NCBI GenBank assembly: GCA_016786765.1
Contig: JAEUUZ010000023.1
Location: forward strand, 115,697 to 179,696
From: Chitinophagales bacterium
GTDB taxonomy: Bacteria > Bacteroidota > Bacteroidia > Chitinophagales > LD1
DNA length: 64,000 bases
Reading direction: 5' to 3'
Made by a program: the position numbers and the translations under genes. Below are positions 9,189 through 16,486 of this stretch, in pieces; positions within the stretch are counted from its first letter, which is position 1; every line of letters begins with the position of its first letter. Below the pieces are notes generated by a model. It was not told where the DNA came from. It did no database searches and was given only the letters and a program-made list of their open reading frames with translations.

Positions 9189-9557
9189 ATGTTACAACAG
9201 GAATCAAGAGCGAATGTGGCTGACAACAGCGGTGCCCGTGAGGTATTAGTTATCCGTGTTTTGGGTGGAACAGCTCGAAAATATGCTTCCATTGGCGATA
9301 AAGTGGTAGTAGCTATTAAAAAGGCGTTACCAACCGGTGGTGCTAAAAAAGGAACAGTATCTAAAGCAGTTGTGGTTAGAACCACCAAAGCGATCAGAAG
9401 AAAAGACGGTTCTTATATCCGTTTCGATGATAACGCTGTAGTGTTGTTGAACGCAAACGATGAGCCAAGAGGTACTCGTATTTTTGGACCTGTAGCGCGT
9501 GAGTTGCGTGATAAATCTTTCATGAAGATTGTTTCATTGGCTCCTGAAGTATTATAA
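9189..9557 (+). CDS. rplN: 50S ribosomal protein L14
   Basis: 122 residues, the exact usual length. Start [19 protein letters not shown], central [14 protein letters not shown], end [13 protein letters not shown]14 binds 23S rRNA at the subunit interface and is the docking site of the silencing factor RsfS. In many bacteria it opens the spc operon; here it continues the rpsC unit without a gap. Confidence 0.98.
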   Translation: MLQQESRANVADNSGAREVLVIRVLGGTARKYASIGDKVVVAIKKALPTGGAKKGTVSKAVVVRTTKAIRRKDGSYIRFDDNAVVLLNANDEPRGTRIFGPVARELRDKSFMKIVSLAPEVL

Positions 9558-9578
9558 GAATTTTAAAAAATCATACAC

Positions 9579-9887
9579 ATGAAATTGAGTGTAAAAAAAG
9601 GCGATAATGTAATCGTTATTACCGGTGAAAACAAAGGTAAAACTGGTGTTGTAAAAACAGTAAATAAAGAAACACAGCGTGTAATTATTGAAGGTGTTAA
9701 TCTTCAAAGCAAACACACGAAACCAAATGCACAATATCCGCAAGGAGAAATTGTGAAACAAGAAGGTCCTATCCACGTATCGAACGTGGCATTGGTATCT
9801 GACGGTAAAGCCACTAAAGTAGGTCGTAAAACTGAAGGTGGAAAATCTGTTCGTTTCGCAAGAACTACAGGAAAGAACTTAGACTAA
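9579..9887 (+). CDS. rplX: 50S ribosomal protein L24
   Basis: 102 residues, with the KOW motif KKGDNVIVITGENKGKTGVV near the start and KHTKPNAQYPQGEIVKQEGPIHVSN in the middle. L24 starts 50S assembly and lines the exit tunnel. It is the last gene of this unit: a strong terminator follows 21 bases after the stop. In the usual spc order rplE comes directly next; here rplE is 34.7 kb away at 44624. Confidence 0.98.
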   Translation: MKLSVKKGDNVIVITGENKGKTGVVKTVNKETQRVIIEGVNLQSKHTKPNAQYPQGEIVKQEGPIHVSNVALVSDGKATKVGRKTEGGKSVRFARTTGKNLD

Positions 9888-9908
9888 TTGGTCTAGTAAA
9901 TCATATTG

Positions 9909-9941
9909 AAATCCCGATTCGAAAGAGTCGGGATTTTTTTG
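9909..9941 (+). terminator. intrinsic terminator of the rpsC-rplX operon
   Basis: A 12-bp stem (9909-9920 with 9925-9936, containing ATCCCGATTC / GAGTCGGGAT with one G-U pair) closed by a GAAA tetraloop at 9921-9924, followed by a T run to 9940. This is the clearest terminator of the window and shows that transcription ends after rplX. Confidence 0.9.
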
Positions 9942-10133
9942 TGTTGGTGATGTGTACTAAATGATTTTCGACACTATACTTTGTGAGCCTTGTGCAATCT
10001 TTGTGATACTTTGCTCAACAGCCTCACTTCTTGGTAAGCTACTAATGGTAGTTTTATCCAGTTTTCACTTTGAAATGCCTTCTCATTCTGTTTGCATAAT
10101 TTTTATTCCTTAGTTTCACCGTAAATATTGACG

Positions 10134-11060
10134 ATGAAATATCTTTTCTTTTTGCTTGTCTGTTTTCAAGTTGTTACAAGTTTTGCATTGCCGGGCGATA
10201 CCACACAAATGCCCTTTAATGCTTCGTTTGTGCCGAAAGATGCCTTTGTATTCTATGTGATTGGCGATTGGGGAAGAAAAGGCAAAGGCAATCAAAGGCC
10301 GGTGGCAGAAGCCATGAATAAATGCGCAGGAATGGTAGCGCCTGAGTTCATCATGTCTACAGGCGATAACTTCTACACCTTTGGTGTAAAAAGCACTAAA
10401 GATAAGCTGTGGAAGAAATCGTATGAAGATGTTTACAATGGCGCCAACATCAGCAAAACGCCATGGTATCCGGTGTTGGGTAATCACGATCATTATGGCA
10501 ACCAACAAGCAGAAATTGATTATTCGAAAGTTAATACACGCTGGCACATGCCGGCCGATCATTATGCGGAAACAGTGACTGCTAAAAATGGAACGGGTAT
10601 CACATTTGTGTTTACCAATTCAGAGCCGTTGGTACATCTTTCTGCCGAGGCGAATAAGTCGCAATGGACGTGGATGGATTCTGTATTGAAACAGTCATCA
10701 TCTACATGGAAATTAGTAGTAGGACATCATCCGGTGTATTCTTCGAATCCTATGCATGGCGATAGTCCGCCATTGCAAGAGCAGTTAAAACCTATGTTGG
10801 AAAAATATGGTGTGCAGGCGTATTTCTGCGGACATGATCACGACCTACAACATCAACAACCGAAGGGTAGCCCGGTAGACTATTTTGTTTCCGGGGCAGG
10901 CTCAGAACTTAGACCCTCTGCGGCCTACGAACATACGTTGTTTGCAAAAAGTAAAGCCGGATTTGCCTTAGTAGCCATCACAAAAGATAAGATGTTGGTG
11001 TTCTTTATCGACAAAGATGGGAATGTGATTTACAGGTATGAGAGAGATCGAAAGTTGTAA
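10134..11060 (+). CDS. secreted purple acid phosphatase / type 5 acid phosphatase-like metallophosphoesterase
   Basis: 308 residues from ATG 10134; a TTG two codons upstream is also in frame. A signal peptide (MKYLFFLLVCFQVVTSFA) comes first. All five metal-binding blocks of the purple acid phosphatase family are present in order: GDWGRKG, GDNFYTFG, GNHDHYGN, GHHPVYS and GHDHD. It resembles mammalian tartrate-resistant acid phosphatase (ACP5) in size and motifs, so it should hydrolyse phosphomonoesters outside the cytoplasm using a Fe/metal pair. The mature length fits a single catalytic domain without a sorting tag. It is monocistronic, ahead of a hairpin repeat that may end its transcript. 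Confidence 0.88.
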   Translation: MKYLFFLLVCFQVVTSFALPGDTTQMPFNASFVPKDAFVFYVIGDWGRKGKGNQRPVAEAMNKCAGMVAPEFIMSTGDNFYTFGVKSTKDKLWKKSYEDVYNGANISKTPWYPVLGNHDHYGNQQAEIDYSKVNTRWHMPADHYAETVTAKNGTGITFVFTNSEPLVHLSAEANKSQWTWMDSVLKQSSSTWKLVVGHHPVYSSNPMHGDSPPLQEQLKPMLEKYGVQAYFCGHDHDLQHQQPKGSPVDYFVSGAGSELRPSAAYEHTLFAKSKAGFALVAITKDKMLVFFIDKDGNVIYRYERDRKL

Positions 11061-11094
11061 ATGGTTTTGGTTGGTGGCGGAACACTAACCAAAA
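11057..11094. repeat. 26-bp direct repeat, copy 1, forming a hairpin
   Basis: Bases 11057-11082 are identical to 11864-11889. Within it TTTTGGTTGGTG (11065-11076) pairs with CACTAACCAAAA (11083-11094) around the loop GCGGAA. It overlaps the stop of the phosphatase gene, so it may double as its terminator, though there is no T run. Confidence 0.7.
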
Positions 11095-11110
11095 GTGACA
11101 TTTTCTCCCT

Positions 11111-11223
11111 GTTTGGCGTAGTCTCTGACTACGTTACAGCGTTAGTTAATCTCTGATTAACATTTTCGGTAAATCAATCTGAGATTGATGTTCGCATTGA
11201 CGTGGTAGGAGACTACACCAAAC
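11111..11223. repeat. nested palindrome cluster
   Basis: Outer arms 11111-11125 (GTTTGGCGTAGTCTC) and 11209-11223 (GAGACTACACCAAAC) pair at 14 of 15 positions. Inside lie three small palindromes with a shared five-base centre: GTAGT-CTCTG-ACTAC, GTTAAT-CTCTG-ATTAAC and ATCAAT-CTGAG-ATTGAT. Such nesting is typical of REP or MITE-like intergenic elements. No coding capacity. Confidence 0.75.
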
Positions 11224-11240
11224 GAAGATAAAAATAGAAG

Positions 11241-11261
11241 CGCGTGAGAAAAACACACGCG
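11241..11261 (-). terminator. hairpin after the leftward lipoprotein gene
   Basis: CGCGTG (11241-11246) pairs with CACGCG (11256-11261). It lies 11 bases beyond the stop of the leftward gene at 11273. The T run on that strand is poor, so termination is only possible. Confidence 0.4.
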
Positions 11262-11272
11262 ATATATTTGGT

Positions 11273-11674
11273 TTACTTTGTAGCTTCAAACACTAAATTA
11301 TACTTGCTCGTCATTTTTAATGTGGTGCTGTTGAGTGTAGTAATGGTCCAAGGATTACCGCCTTCCAAATAGGGAGTACTGCTTGAGCTTGTTTTGGCGG
11401 TAAAATTAATCACTGTGTTGTTCGCAGAAAGGGTGTAATCATCGGTTTCTTTAGTGAACAATACTCCATCGTAAGTAAGACTGAAATCGGCCGTGCCTGT
11501 TGTTGCAGTTGCGTTTGTAAGATTTATAAAGCCAGCTTCGGGTGCTAGTAATGTAGCGCCATCCCATATTTTAATTGTCCAATTGCCAGCGGCAGGATTT
11601 GTAGTAGTTTCGTTTTTTTTACAAGCCGACAAAAGAAGAACAAGGAGCGCAAAAACGGTAGTGTATTTTTTCAT
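11273..11674 (-). CDS. small lipoprotein of unknown function
   Basis: 133 residues. A lipoprotein signal peptide ends in the lipobox LLLSAC, with Cys18, followed by KK, and then a Thr/Ala-rich, beta-strand-like domain (GNWTIKIWDGATLL). After lipid attachment it should sit in the outer or inner membrane. The domain resembles small lipocalin-like Bacteroidota lipoproteins in general layout, but I recognise no family. It is an orphan gene between two copies of a hairpin repeat. Confidence 0.7.
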   Translation of the reverse strand: MKKYTTVFALLVLLLSACKKNETTTNPAAGNWTIKIWDGATLLAPEAGFINLTNATATTGTADFSLTYDGVLFTKETDDYTLSANNTVINFTAKTSSSSTPYLEGGNPWTITTLNSTTLKMTSKYNLVFEATK

Positions 11675-11780
11675 GGTGAATAGTTTTTTGTTTGTGCTAC
11701 AATAATAGTGGTTACAAACTAGAAAAGCGCTGAATGGTAAGAATTACAGTGTTTTGGGTAGAATAATTTTGTTGCGATTT

Positions 11781-11852
11781 CACTCGCATCTTGCGAGCGA
11801 ATTCCAGCTTTGCCTCTGGCATTTATATATAATCACACGCAAGACGCGAGCG
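11781..11852. repeat. imperfect inverted repeat between the two lipoprotein genes
   Basis: CACTCGCATCTTGCG (11781-11795) pairs with CGCAAGACGCGAGCG (11838-11852) at 13 of 15 positions. An inner pair CTTTGCC / GGCAAAG overlaps its right arm. No coding capacity. Confidence 0.5.
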
Positions 11853-11863
11853 AGGGCAAAGAG

Positions 11864-11899
11864 GTAAATGGTTTTGGTTGGTGGCGGAATACCAACAAA
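11864..11899. repeat. 26-bp direct repeat, copy 2
   Basis: Bases 11864-11889 are identical to 11057-11082. The homology continues weakly (TACCAACAAAAG here, CACTAACCAAAAG there), so the hairpin potential is retained in part. The two copies bracket a ~780-base segment with one lipoprotein gene. Confidence 0.7.
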
Positions 11900-11907
11900 A
11901 GGTGTAA

Positions 11908-11936
11908 AAAGCGCGAGTGTTTTTCACTCGCGCTTT
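11908..11936 (-). terminator. intrinsic terminator of the 206-residue lipoprotein gene
   Basis: A perfect 12-bp stem, AAAGCGCGAGTG (11908-11919) with CACTCGCGCTTT (11925-11936), loop TTTTT. On the minus strand the stem is followed by further T residues. It lies 24 bases beyond the stop of the leftward gene at 11961. Confidence 0.8.
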
Positions 11937-11960
11937 TAGAGATTGGGGACTACATCGCGA

Positions 11961-12581
11961 TTATACCGTAAAGCATAATACTATATCACTTAGATTAATA
12001 GTTGAAGCAGATGATTTTTCAATCAATTGTAAACTTGATGCTTTTGCAAAATAGGTTTTTGTTCCATCGGCATTCGATTGTACCTTATAGATGTTTAAAC
12101 TTAGCTTTGCATTTTTTGAGGAGAAAGATGAATAATAAGTGCCCGGAACAACATAGAATATTTCAATACCGTCATATAAGTGGTCTGGTGATGAGCGAAA
12201 TGGCTGATCTCCTGTACTGAACGGTGGCATAGACTGTGTTCTACGGTATAGGTCAACTGATAAACGGGTACTTCCATCAAGTGCTTCCATGGTGTAGCTT
12301 GTGTGATAATACTTTCCAGCAGGTCCTATACAAGTGCCAATGGATCTATTGCTTTTAAACCCTTTACTATACTGGAGATTCATTTTTGATTTGTTATTGT
12401 CTACATCCGCAATAAAATAATACCCTATCTGCCCGTCTACCAAATCAATATTTGTTTTTGGTGCAACAGGATTGGTTGGTGTACTGTTTTTGTTTGGAAC
12501 GACTTCTTCTTTTTTACATGCGCTTAGCACAACAATACAAACGAAAGTTAGTAGTAGCGACTTTTTACTTGTTGTTAGCAT
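11961..12581 (-). CDS. lipoprotein of unknown function
   Basis: 206 residues. Signal peptide with lipobox VLSAC (Cys22), then a short KKEEVVPNKN linker and a mostly beta domain of about 170 residues. I recognise no family or catalytic motif. It is probably an outer-membrane or periplasmic lipoprotein. It is an isolated leftward gene with its own strong terminator; no partner gene is seen next to it. Confidence 0.7.
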   Translation of the reverse strand: MLTTSKKSLLLTFVCIVVLSACKKEEVVPNKNSTPTNPVAPKTNIDLVDGQIGYYFIADVDNNKSKMNLQYSKGFKSNRSIGTCIGPAGKYYHTSYTMEALDGSTRLSVDLYRRTQSMPPFSTGDQPFRSSPDHLYDGIEIFYVVPGTYYSSFSSKNAKLSLNIYKVQSNADGTKTYFAKASSLQLIEKSSASTINLSDIVLCFTV

Positions 12582-12924
12582 AACAGTAGATTTAAGTGGT
12601 TAAAAAATATTGAAACGAAGATATGTACCTGCAAAACAGTAAAGTTGAGATTGTTCTAATTTCTTACCTGTTCAAATATTATTATTGAGACTATAATGTT
12701 TTATGGTATTGATATAATACTGTAAAATATTACGCTTTTAGCGTTATTGTTTTATTCACTATTAATGTTCAAAGTCAGTTTAAGGTGGTAGTCATTTTGC
12801 TCACAACCGGTGGCAATTCCAAGATTTGTACTTTCTTCATGCGTTGGTCACTAATCGCTAAAAGCTAGTAGCTAGAGGCTTTTTTAGAACGACATTTCAA
12901 AATAGAGGACACTGTTCAATTCAG
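12582..12924. other. AT-rich intergenic region
   Basis: No gene is supported here. It is AT-rich between the lipoprotein start and the two-hairpin repeat, and probably contains the leftward promoter of the lipoprotein gene. I could not identify that promoter with confidence. Confidence 0.4.
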
Positions 12925-13030
12925 CACTACTTCGCGTGCGGGGTTGCAGCGGAAATCCTTTACCCGCTTCAGAGCGGGGAAAGATTGTAGCGAAAAACCC
13001 GGTGCCGATTCCCAGCGGCACACGCCCAAA
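12925..13030 (+). repeat. two-hairpin intergenic repeat, copy A
   Basis: Shares with copy B (37977-38081) the frame CACTA..CGCGTG..AGCGGAAATCCTTT..AAAGATTG(C/T)AGCG..CGCCCAAAT. Hairpin 1 pairs CTTTACCCGCT with AGCGGGGAAAG. Hairpin 2 pairs GTGCCG with CGGCAC. The stem sequences differ from copy B but the pairing is kept. It stands upstream of the atpA promoter. Confidence 0.8.
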
Positions 13031-13147
13031 TGGAACTTTAGAACGGAAAAACAAGATATAAAACCCTTTGGGATGCCTAGCGGATGTTGCTGAGTACGTA
13101 ATATTTGCCTTAAGAACAGAAATTTCAGAATAAAGCACTCGTTTTGG

Positions 13148-13178
13148 TTTGCTTTTCAGCGCAAATCTGCTACTTTCG
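13148..13178 (+). promoter_or_regulatory. atpA promoter, Bacteroidota type
   Basis: TTTG at 13148-13151, 19 bases, then TACTTTCG at 13171-13178, one mismatch from TAnnTTTG. Predicted start of transcription is about 13185, 27 bases before the atpA start. Confidence 0.7.
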
Positions 13179-13211
13179 CCCCCGAATTAAAACAATCAAT
13201 AAATATATTTT

Positions 13212-14786
13212 ATGGCTGAAGTAAGACCAGACGAAATCTCTGCAATTCTGAGAGAACAGTTATCCAATTTTAAATCTGCTGCTGAACTTGAAGAAGTTGG
13301 AACGGTATTGCAGGTGGGTGATGGTATTGCTCGTGTTTACGGGCTTACAAATGCCGGCTCGGGAGAGTTGGTGGAGTTTGAAAACGGTGTGAAAGCAATC
13401 GTTTTGAACTTAGAAGAAGACAACGTGGGTGTGGTTTTGATGGGTGCTTCGGGTACGATCAAAGAAGGAGATACAGTAAAAAGAACGGGCGTTATCGCTT
13501 CTATTAAAGTAGGAGAGGGAATGCTTGGTCGTGTTATTAATACATTGGGCGAGCCTATCGATGGTAAAGGCCCTATTGCAGGCGATTTGTATGAAATGCC
13601 ATTGGAGCGTAAAGCACCGGGCGTTTTGTTCCGTCAGCCGGTAAACGAGCCTTTGCAAACGGGTATCAAAGCGATTGACGCGATGATTCCAATCGGTAGA
13701 GGTCAGCGTGAGTTGATTATCGGTGACCGTCAGGTTGGTAAATCGGCTATCGCTATCGATACCATTATCAATCAGAAAGAGTTCTACGATAAAGGCGAAC
13801 CTGTTTATTGTATTTATGTGGCTTGCGGACAGAAAGCATCTACCGTAGCACGTGTAGTTAAAACATTGGAAGAAAACGGTGCATTACCATACACTGTAAT
13901 CGTTTCGGCTTCTGCAGCTGATCCGGCTCCATTACAATATTATGCTCCATTTGCAGGATGTGCAGTGGGTGAGTTTTTCCGTGATACTGGTCGTCCGGCA
14001 TTGATTGTTTACGATGATTTGTCGAAACAAGCGGTGGCTTACCGTGAGGTATCGTTGTTGTTGAAAAGACCTCCGGGACGTGAGGCTTACCCTGGTGACG
14101 TATTCTACTTGCACTCTCGTTTATTAGAGAGAGCGGCTAAAGTGAATGCTAACCAAGAAGTAGCTTCGCAAATGAACGATATTCCTGAGTCGTTGAAAGG
14201 TAAAATTAAAGGTGGTGGATCGCTTACAGCGCTTCCTATCATTGAAACACAAGCGGGTGACGTTTCTGCTTATATCCCTACGAACGTAATTTCAATTACA
14301 GACGGTCAGATTTTCTTGGAGTCGAACTTGTTCAACTCGGGTGTTCGTCCTGCGATTAACGTGGGTATCTCTGTAAGCCGTGTGGGTGGTAACGCGCAAA
14401 TCAAATCCATGAAAAAAGTAGCAGGTACTTTGAAATTGGATCAGGCGCAATATCGTGAGTTGGAGGCCTTCTCTAAATTCGGTTCGGATTTGGATGCGGC
14501 TACGAAAGCGGTGTTGGACAAAGGAGCACGTAACGTGGAAATTTTGAAACAAGCGCAGTTCTCTCCATTCTCGGTAGATAAGCAAATCGCTATTTTGTTC
14601 GTAGGAACGAAAAACTTAGCGAGCAAAGTGCCGGTGAACAAAATGAAAGAATTCGAAAAAGATTTCTTGGCTCAATTAGAGTCACGTTTCCCTGAAACAT
14701 TGAAAGCGTTGAGACAACCATTGACTAACGAAGTAGAGAAACAACTACAAACGTTGGCAGAAGAGGTTGCGCTTAATTTTTATTAA
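13212..14786 (+). CDS. atpA: F1F0 ATP synthase subunit alpha
   Basis: 524 residues, usual length. The non-catalytic nucleotide-binding subunit of the F1 head. Walker [10 protein letters not shown] starts near residue 171; the ATP synthase alpha/beta signature appears as [14 protein letters not shown]. The start [17 protein letters not shown] is typical. atpG follows after 67 bases. The usual upstream genes (atpB, atpE, atpF, atpH) are not here; atpA instead has its own promoter and a repeat element upstream, so the ATP synthase operon appears to be split. Confidence 0.98.
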   Translation: MAEVRPDEISAILREQLSNFKSAAELEEVGTVLQVGDGIARVYGLTNAGSGELVEFENGVKAIVLNLEEDNVGVVLMGASGTIKEGDTVKRTGVIASIKVGEGMLGRVINTLGEPIDGKGPIAGDLYEMPLERKAPGVLFRQPVNEPLQTGIKAIDAMIPIGRGQRELIIGDRQVGKSAIAIDTIINQKEFYDKGEPVYCIYVACGQKASTVARVVKTLEENGALPYTVIVSASAADPAPLQYYAPFAGCAVGEFFRDTGRPALIVYDDLSKQAVAYREVSLLLKRPPGREAYPGDVFYLHSRLLERAAKVNANQEVASQMNDIPESLKGKIKGGGSLTALPIIETQAGDVSAYIPTNVISITDGQIFLESNLFNSGVRPAINVGISVSRVGGNAQIKSMKKVAGTLKLDQAQYRELEAFSKFGSDLDAATKAVLDKGARNVEILKQAQFSPFSVDKQIAILFVGTKNLASKVPVNKMKEFEKDFLAQLESRFPETLKALRQPLTNEVEKQLQTLAEEVALNFY

Positions 14787-14801
14787 TATTATAGAGTTGT
14801 C

Positions 14802-14825
14802 GGTTCCCGAAGTTTTTCGGGAATC
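14802..14825 (+). other. intercistronic hairpin between atpA and atpG
   Basis: GGTTCCCGAA (14802-14811) pairs with TTCGGGAATC (14816-14825), loop GTTT, one G-T pair. No T run follows, so a role in mRNA stability or processing is more likely than termination. Confidence 0.5.
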
Positions 14826-14853
14826 GGTAACGAACAGCTAATCGCTATAAAAC

Positions 14854-15747
14854 ATGGCAAACTTAAAAGAAGTTCGTATTAGAATAGGCTCGGTGAACAC
14901 CACGATGCAGATTACCAAAGCAATGAAGTTGGTATCGGCATCGAAGTTGAGACGTGCACAGGAGCGAATAACCATGATGCGTCCGTATTCCGAGAAGTTG
15001 AATTATATCTTAGGTAACATTACTGCAGGTTTAGAGGGTGATGTATCGATGCCATTGAGCAAAGAGCGTGAGGCGAAAAACGTATTGGTAGTATTGTTTA
15101 CATCTGACAAAGGATTGTGTGGAGGTTTTAACTCGAACTTGTTCAAAACCACTAATCGCTTAGTGTCTGAAACCTATGCAGCGCAACGCAAAGCAGGTAA
15201 TGTAACGTTGATGTGTATTGGTAAGAAAGGATATGATGCGATGAAGAAATTCACGGATTTGAATTTCAATACCGAGCATATGGGCTTGTTTTCGACCATT
15301 TCTTTCGACAAATCACAAGAGGTATCTAAAGAAATTGCTGCTGATTTTATTGCCGGGAAATACGATGTAGTAGAATTAGTATATGCTAAATTCTTGAATG
15401 CTGCATCGCAAGATTTCATGGTAGAGCGATTTTTGCCTTTCGCGAAGAACGAGAAGAGTACCACTGCTACAGCAAAAACGAAAGCTGATTATATTTTCCA
15501 ACCGGAGAAAGCCGTTTTGTTGGAAGAGTTAGGTCCGAAAATTTTGAATACCCAGTTTTTCAAAGCGATGTTAGATACGAATGCTTCTGAACACGGTGCC
15601 CGAATGGTCGCTATGGAAGCAGCAACTAACAACGCGAATGAGTTGTTACGTTCGTTGAAAATTCTATACAACAGAGAGCGTCAGGCGGCTATCACCAAAG
15701 AGATTTTGGAGATTGTGGGTGGTGCTGCTGCGTTGGAGGAAAAATAA
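14854..15747 (+). CDS. atpG: F1F0 ATP synthase subunit gamma
   Basis: 297 residues. The central rotating shaft of F1. Start MANLKEVRIRIGSVNTTMQITKAMKLVSASKLRRAQ and end MVAMEAATNNANELLRSLKILYNRERQAAITKEI are the two coiled-coil helices of the family; the globular middle has LFTSDKGLCGGFN. It directly follows atpA, as in other ATP synthase operons. atpD and atpC are not in the window. Confidence 0.97.
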   Translation: MANLKEVRIRIGSVNTTMQITKAMKLVSASKLRRAQERITMMRPYSEKLNYILGNITAGLEGDVSMPLSKEREAKNVLVVLFTSDKGLCGGFNSNLFKTTNRLVSETYAAQRKAGNVTLMCIGKKGYDAMKKFTDLNFNTEHMGLFSTISFDKSQEVSKEIAADFIAGKYDVVELVYAKFLNAASQDFMVERFLPFAKNEKSTTATAKTKADYIFQPEKAVLLEELGPKILNTQFFKAMLDTNASEHGARMVAMEAATNNANELLRSLKILYNRERQAAITKEILEIVGGAAALEEK

Positions 15748-15831
15748 TTTGATAATGAGTGGATTTGATGATTTGATAATGCCACTGAGTTACAGACCAT
15801 TTTATAGTTAATTTAATTTAGCAAACGCAAC

Positions 15832-16458
15832 GTGGAGAATCTTCACCAAAATATCGAAGCGCTTATTTTCAGTTCAGAAACGGCTGTTTCGAAGGAAGAT
15901 ATTGTGGTGTGTATTCAGAAATTATATCCTGAATCGATTATTGAAGAGGCATTGATTGAGCAACATCTTCAAGATATTTTACAGAAATACAAAGCCGATT
16001 ATTTTTCGTTTGAATTGCGCGTAATAGGTGGCGGTTATCAGTTCTTTACGAAACCGGCTTATCACAAAACGGTGTCTATCCTCATCGGACAAAAAGAGAA
16101 AAAGCGTTTATCAACGGCTGCGTTGGAAACCTTGTCTATTATCGCTTATAAAGGCCCAATTACAAAGAGCGAGTGCGAAGCAGTGCGTGGTGTGAACTGC
16201 GATTATTCAGTGCAGAAATTGCTTGAGAAAGAGTTGATCGAAGTAGCGGGTCGTTTAGAGCATGCTGTAGGTAAACCGGTATTGTATAAAGTAACGCCTT
16301 TGTTCTTGGATTACTTTGGCATAAATTCAACAGAAGAGTTGCCAAAACTCAAAGATGTTATTGCCCCTGAAGGCGAAAACACAATTGGCGAAGTTGCTGA
16401 TGTGATCAGTGATGTAGCTACTCCTTCTGCCGAAGCAGAAGAAGCTGAACAAGCTTAA
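15832..16458 (+). CDS. scpB: segregation and condensation protein B
   Basis: 208 residues from a GTG start at 15832. Two winged-helix domains: the N-terminal block NIEALIFSSETAVSKEDI and the second with AALETLSIIAYKGPITKSECEAVRGVNCDYSVQKLLE, the ScpB signature. ScpB binds the kleisin ScpA and loads the SMC condensin onto DNA. The C-terminus adds an acidic Glu/Ala tail of about 35 residues. scpA is not nearby. It is convergent with glmS, with 28 bases between the stops. Confidence 0.93.
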   Translation: MENLHQNIEALIFSSETAVSKEDIVVCIQKLYPESIIEEALIEQHLQDILQKYKADYFSFELRVIGGGYQFFTKPAYHKTVSILIGQKEKKRLSTAALETLSIIAYKGPITKSECEAVRGVNCDYSVQKLLEKELIEVAGRLEHAVGKPVLYKVTPLFLDYFGINSTEELPKLKDVIAPEGENTIGEVADVISDVATPSAEAEEAEQA

Positions 16459-16486
16459 TTTCCAATAATTTTTTTCTAAAGTTCGA

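Noticed and set aside
12884..13138. 84-codon open frame on the minus strand
   Set aside because: It lies mostly within repeat copy A; the similar element at 37977 also opens frames. The translation has no recognisable protein pattern.
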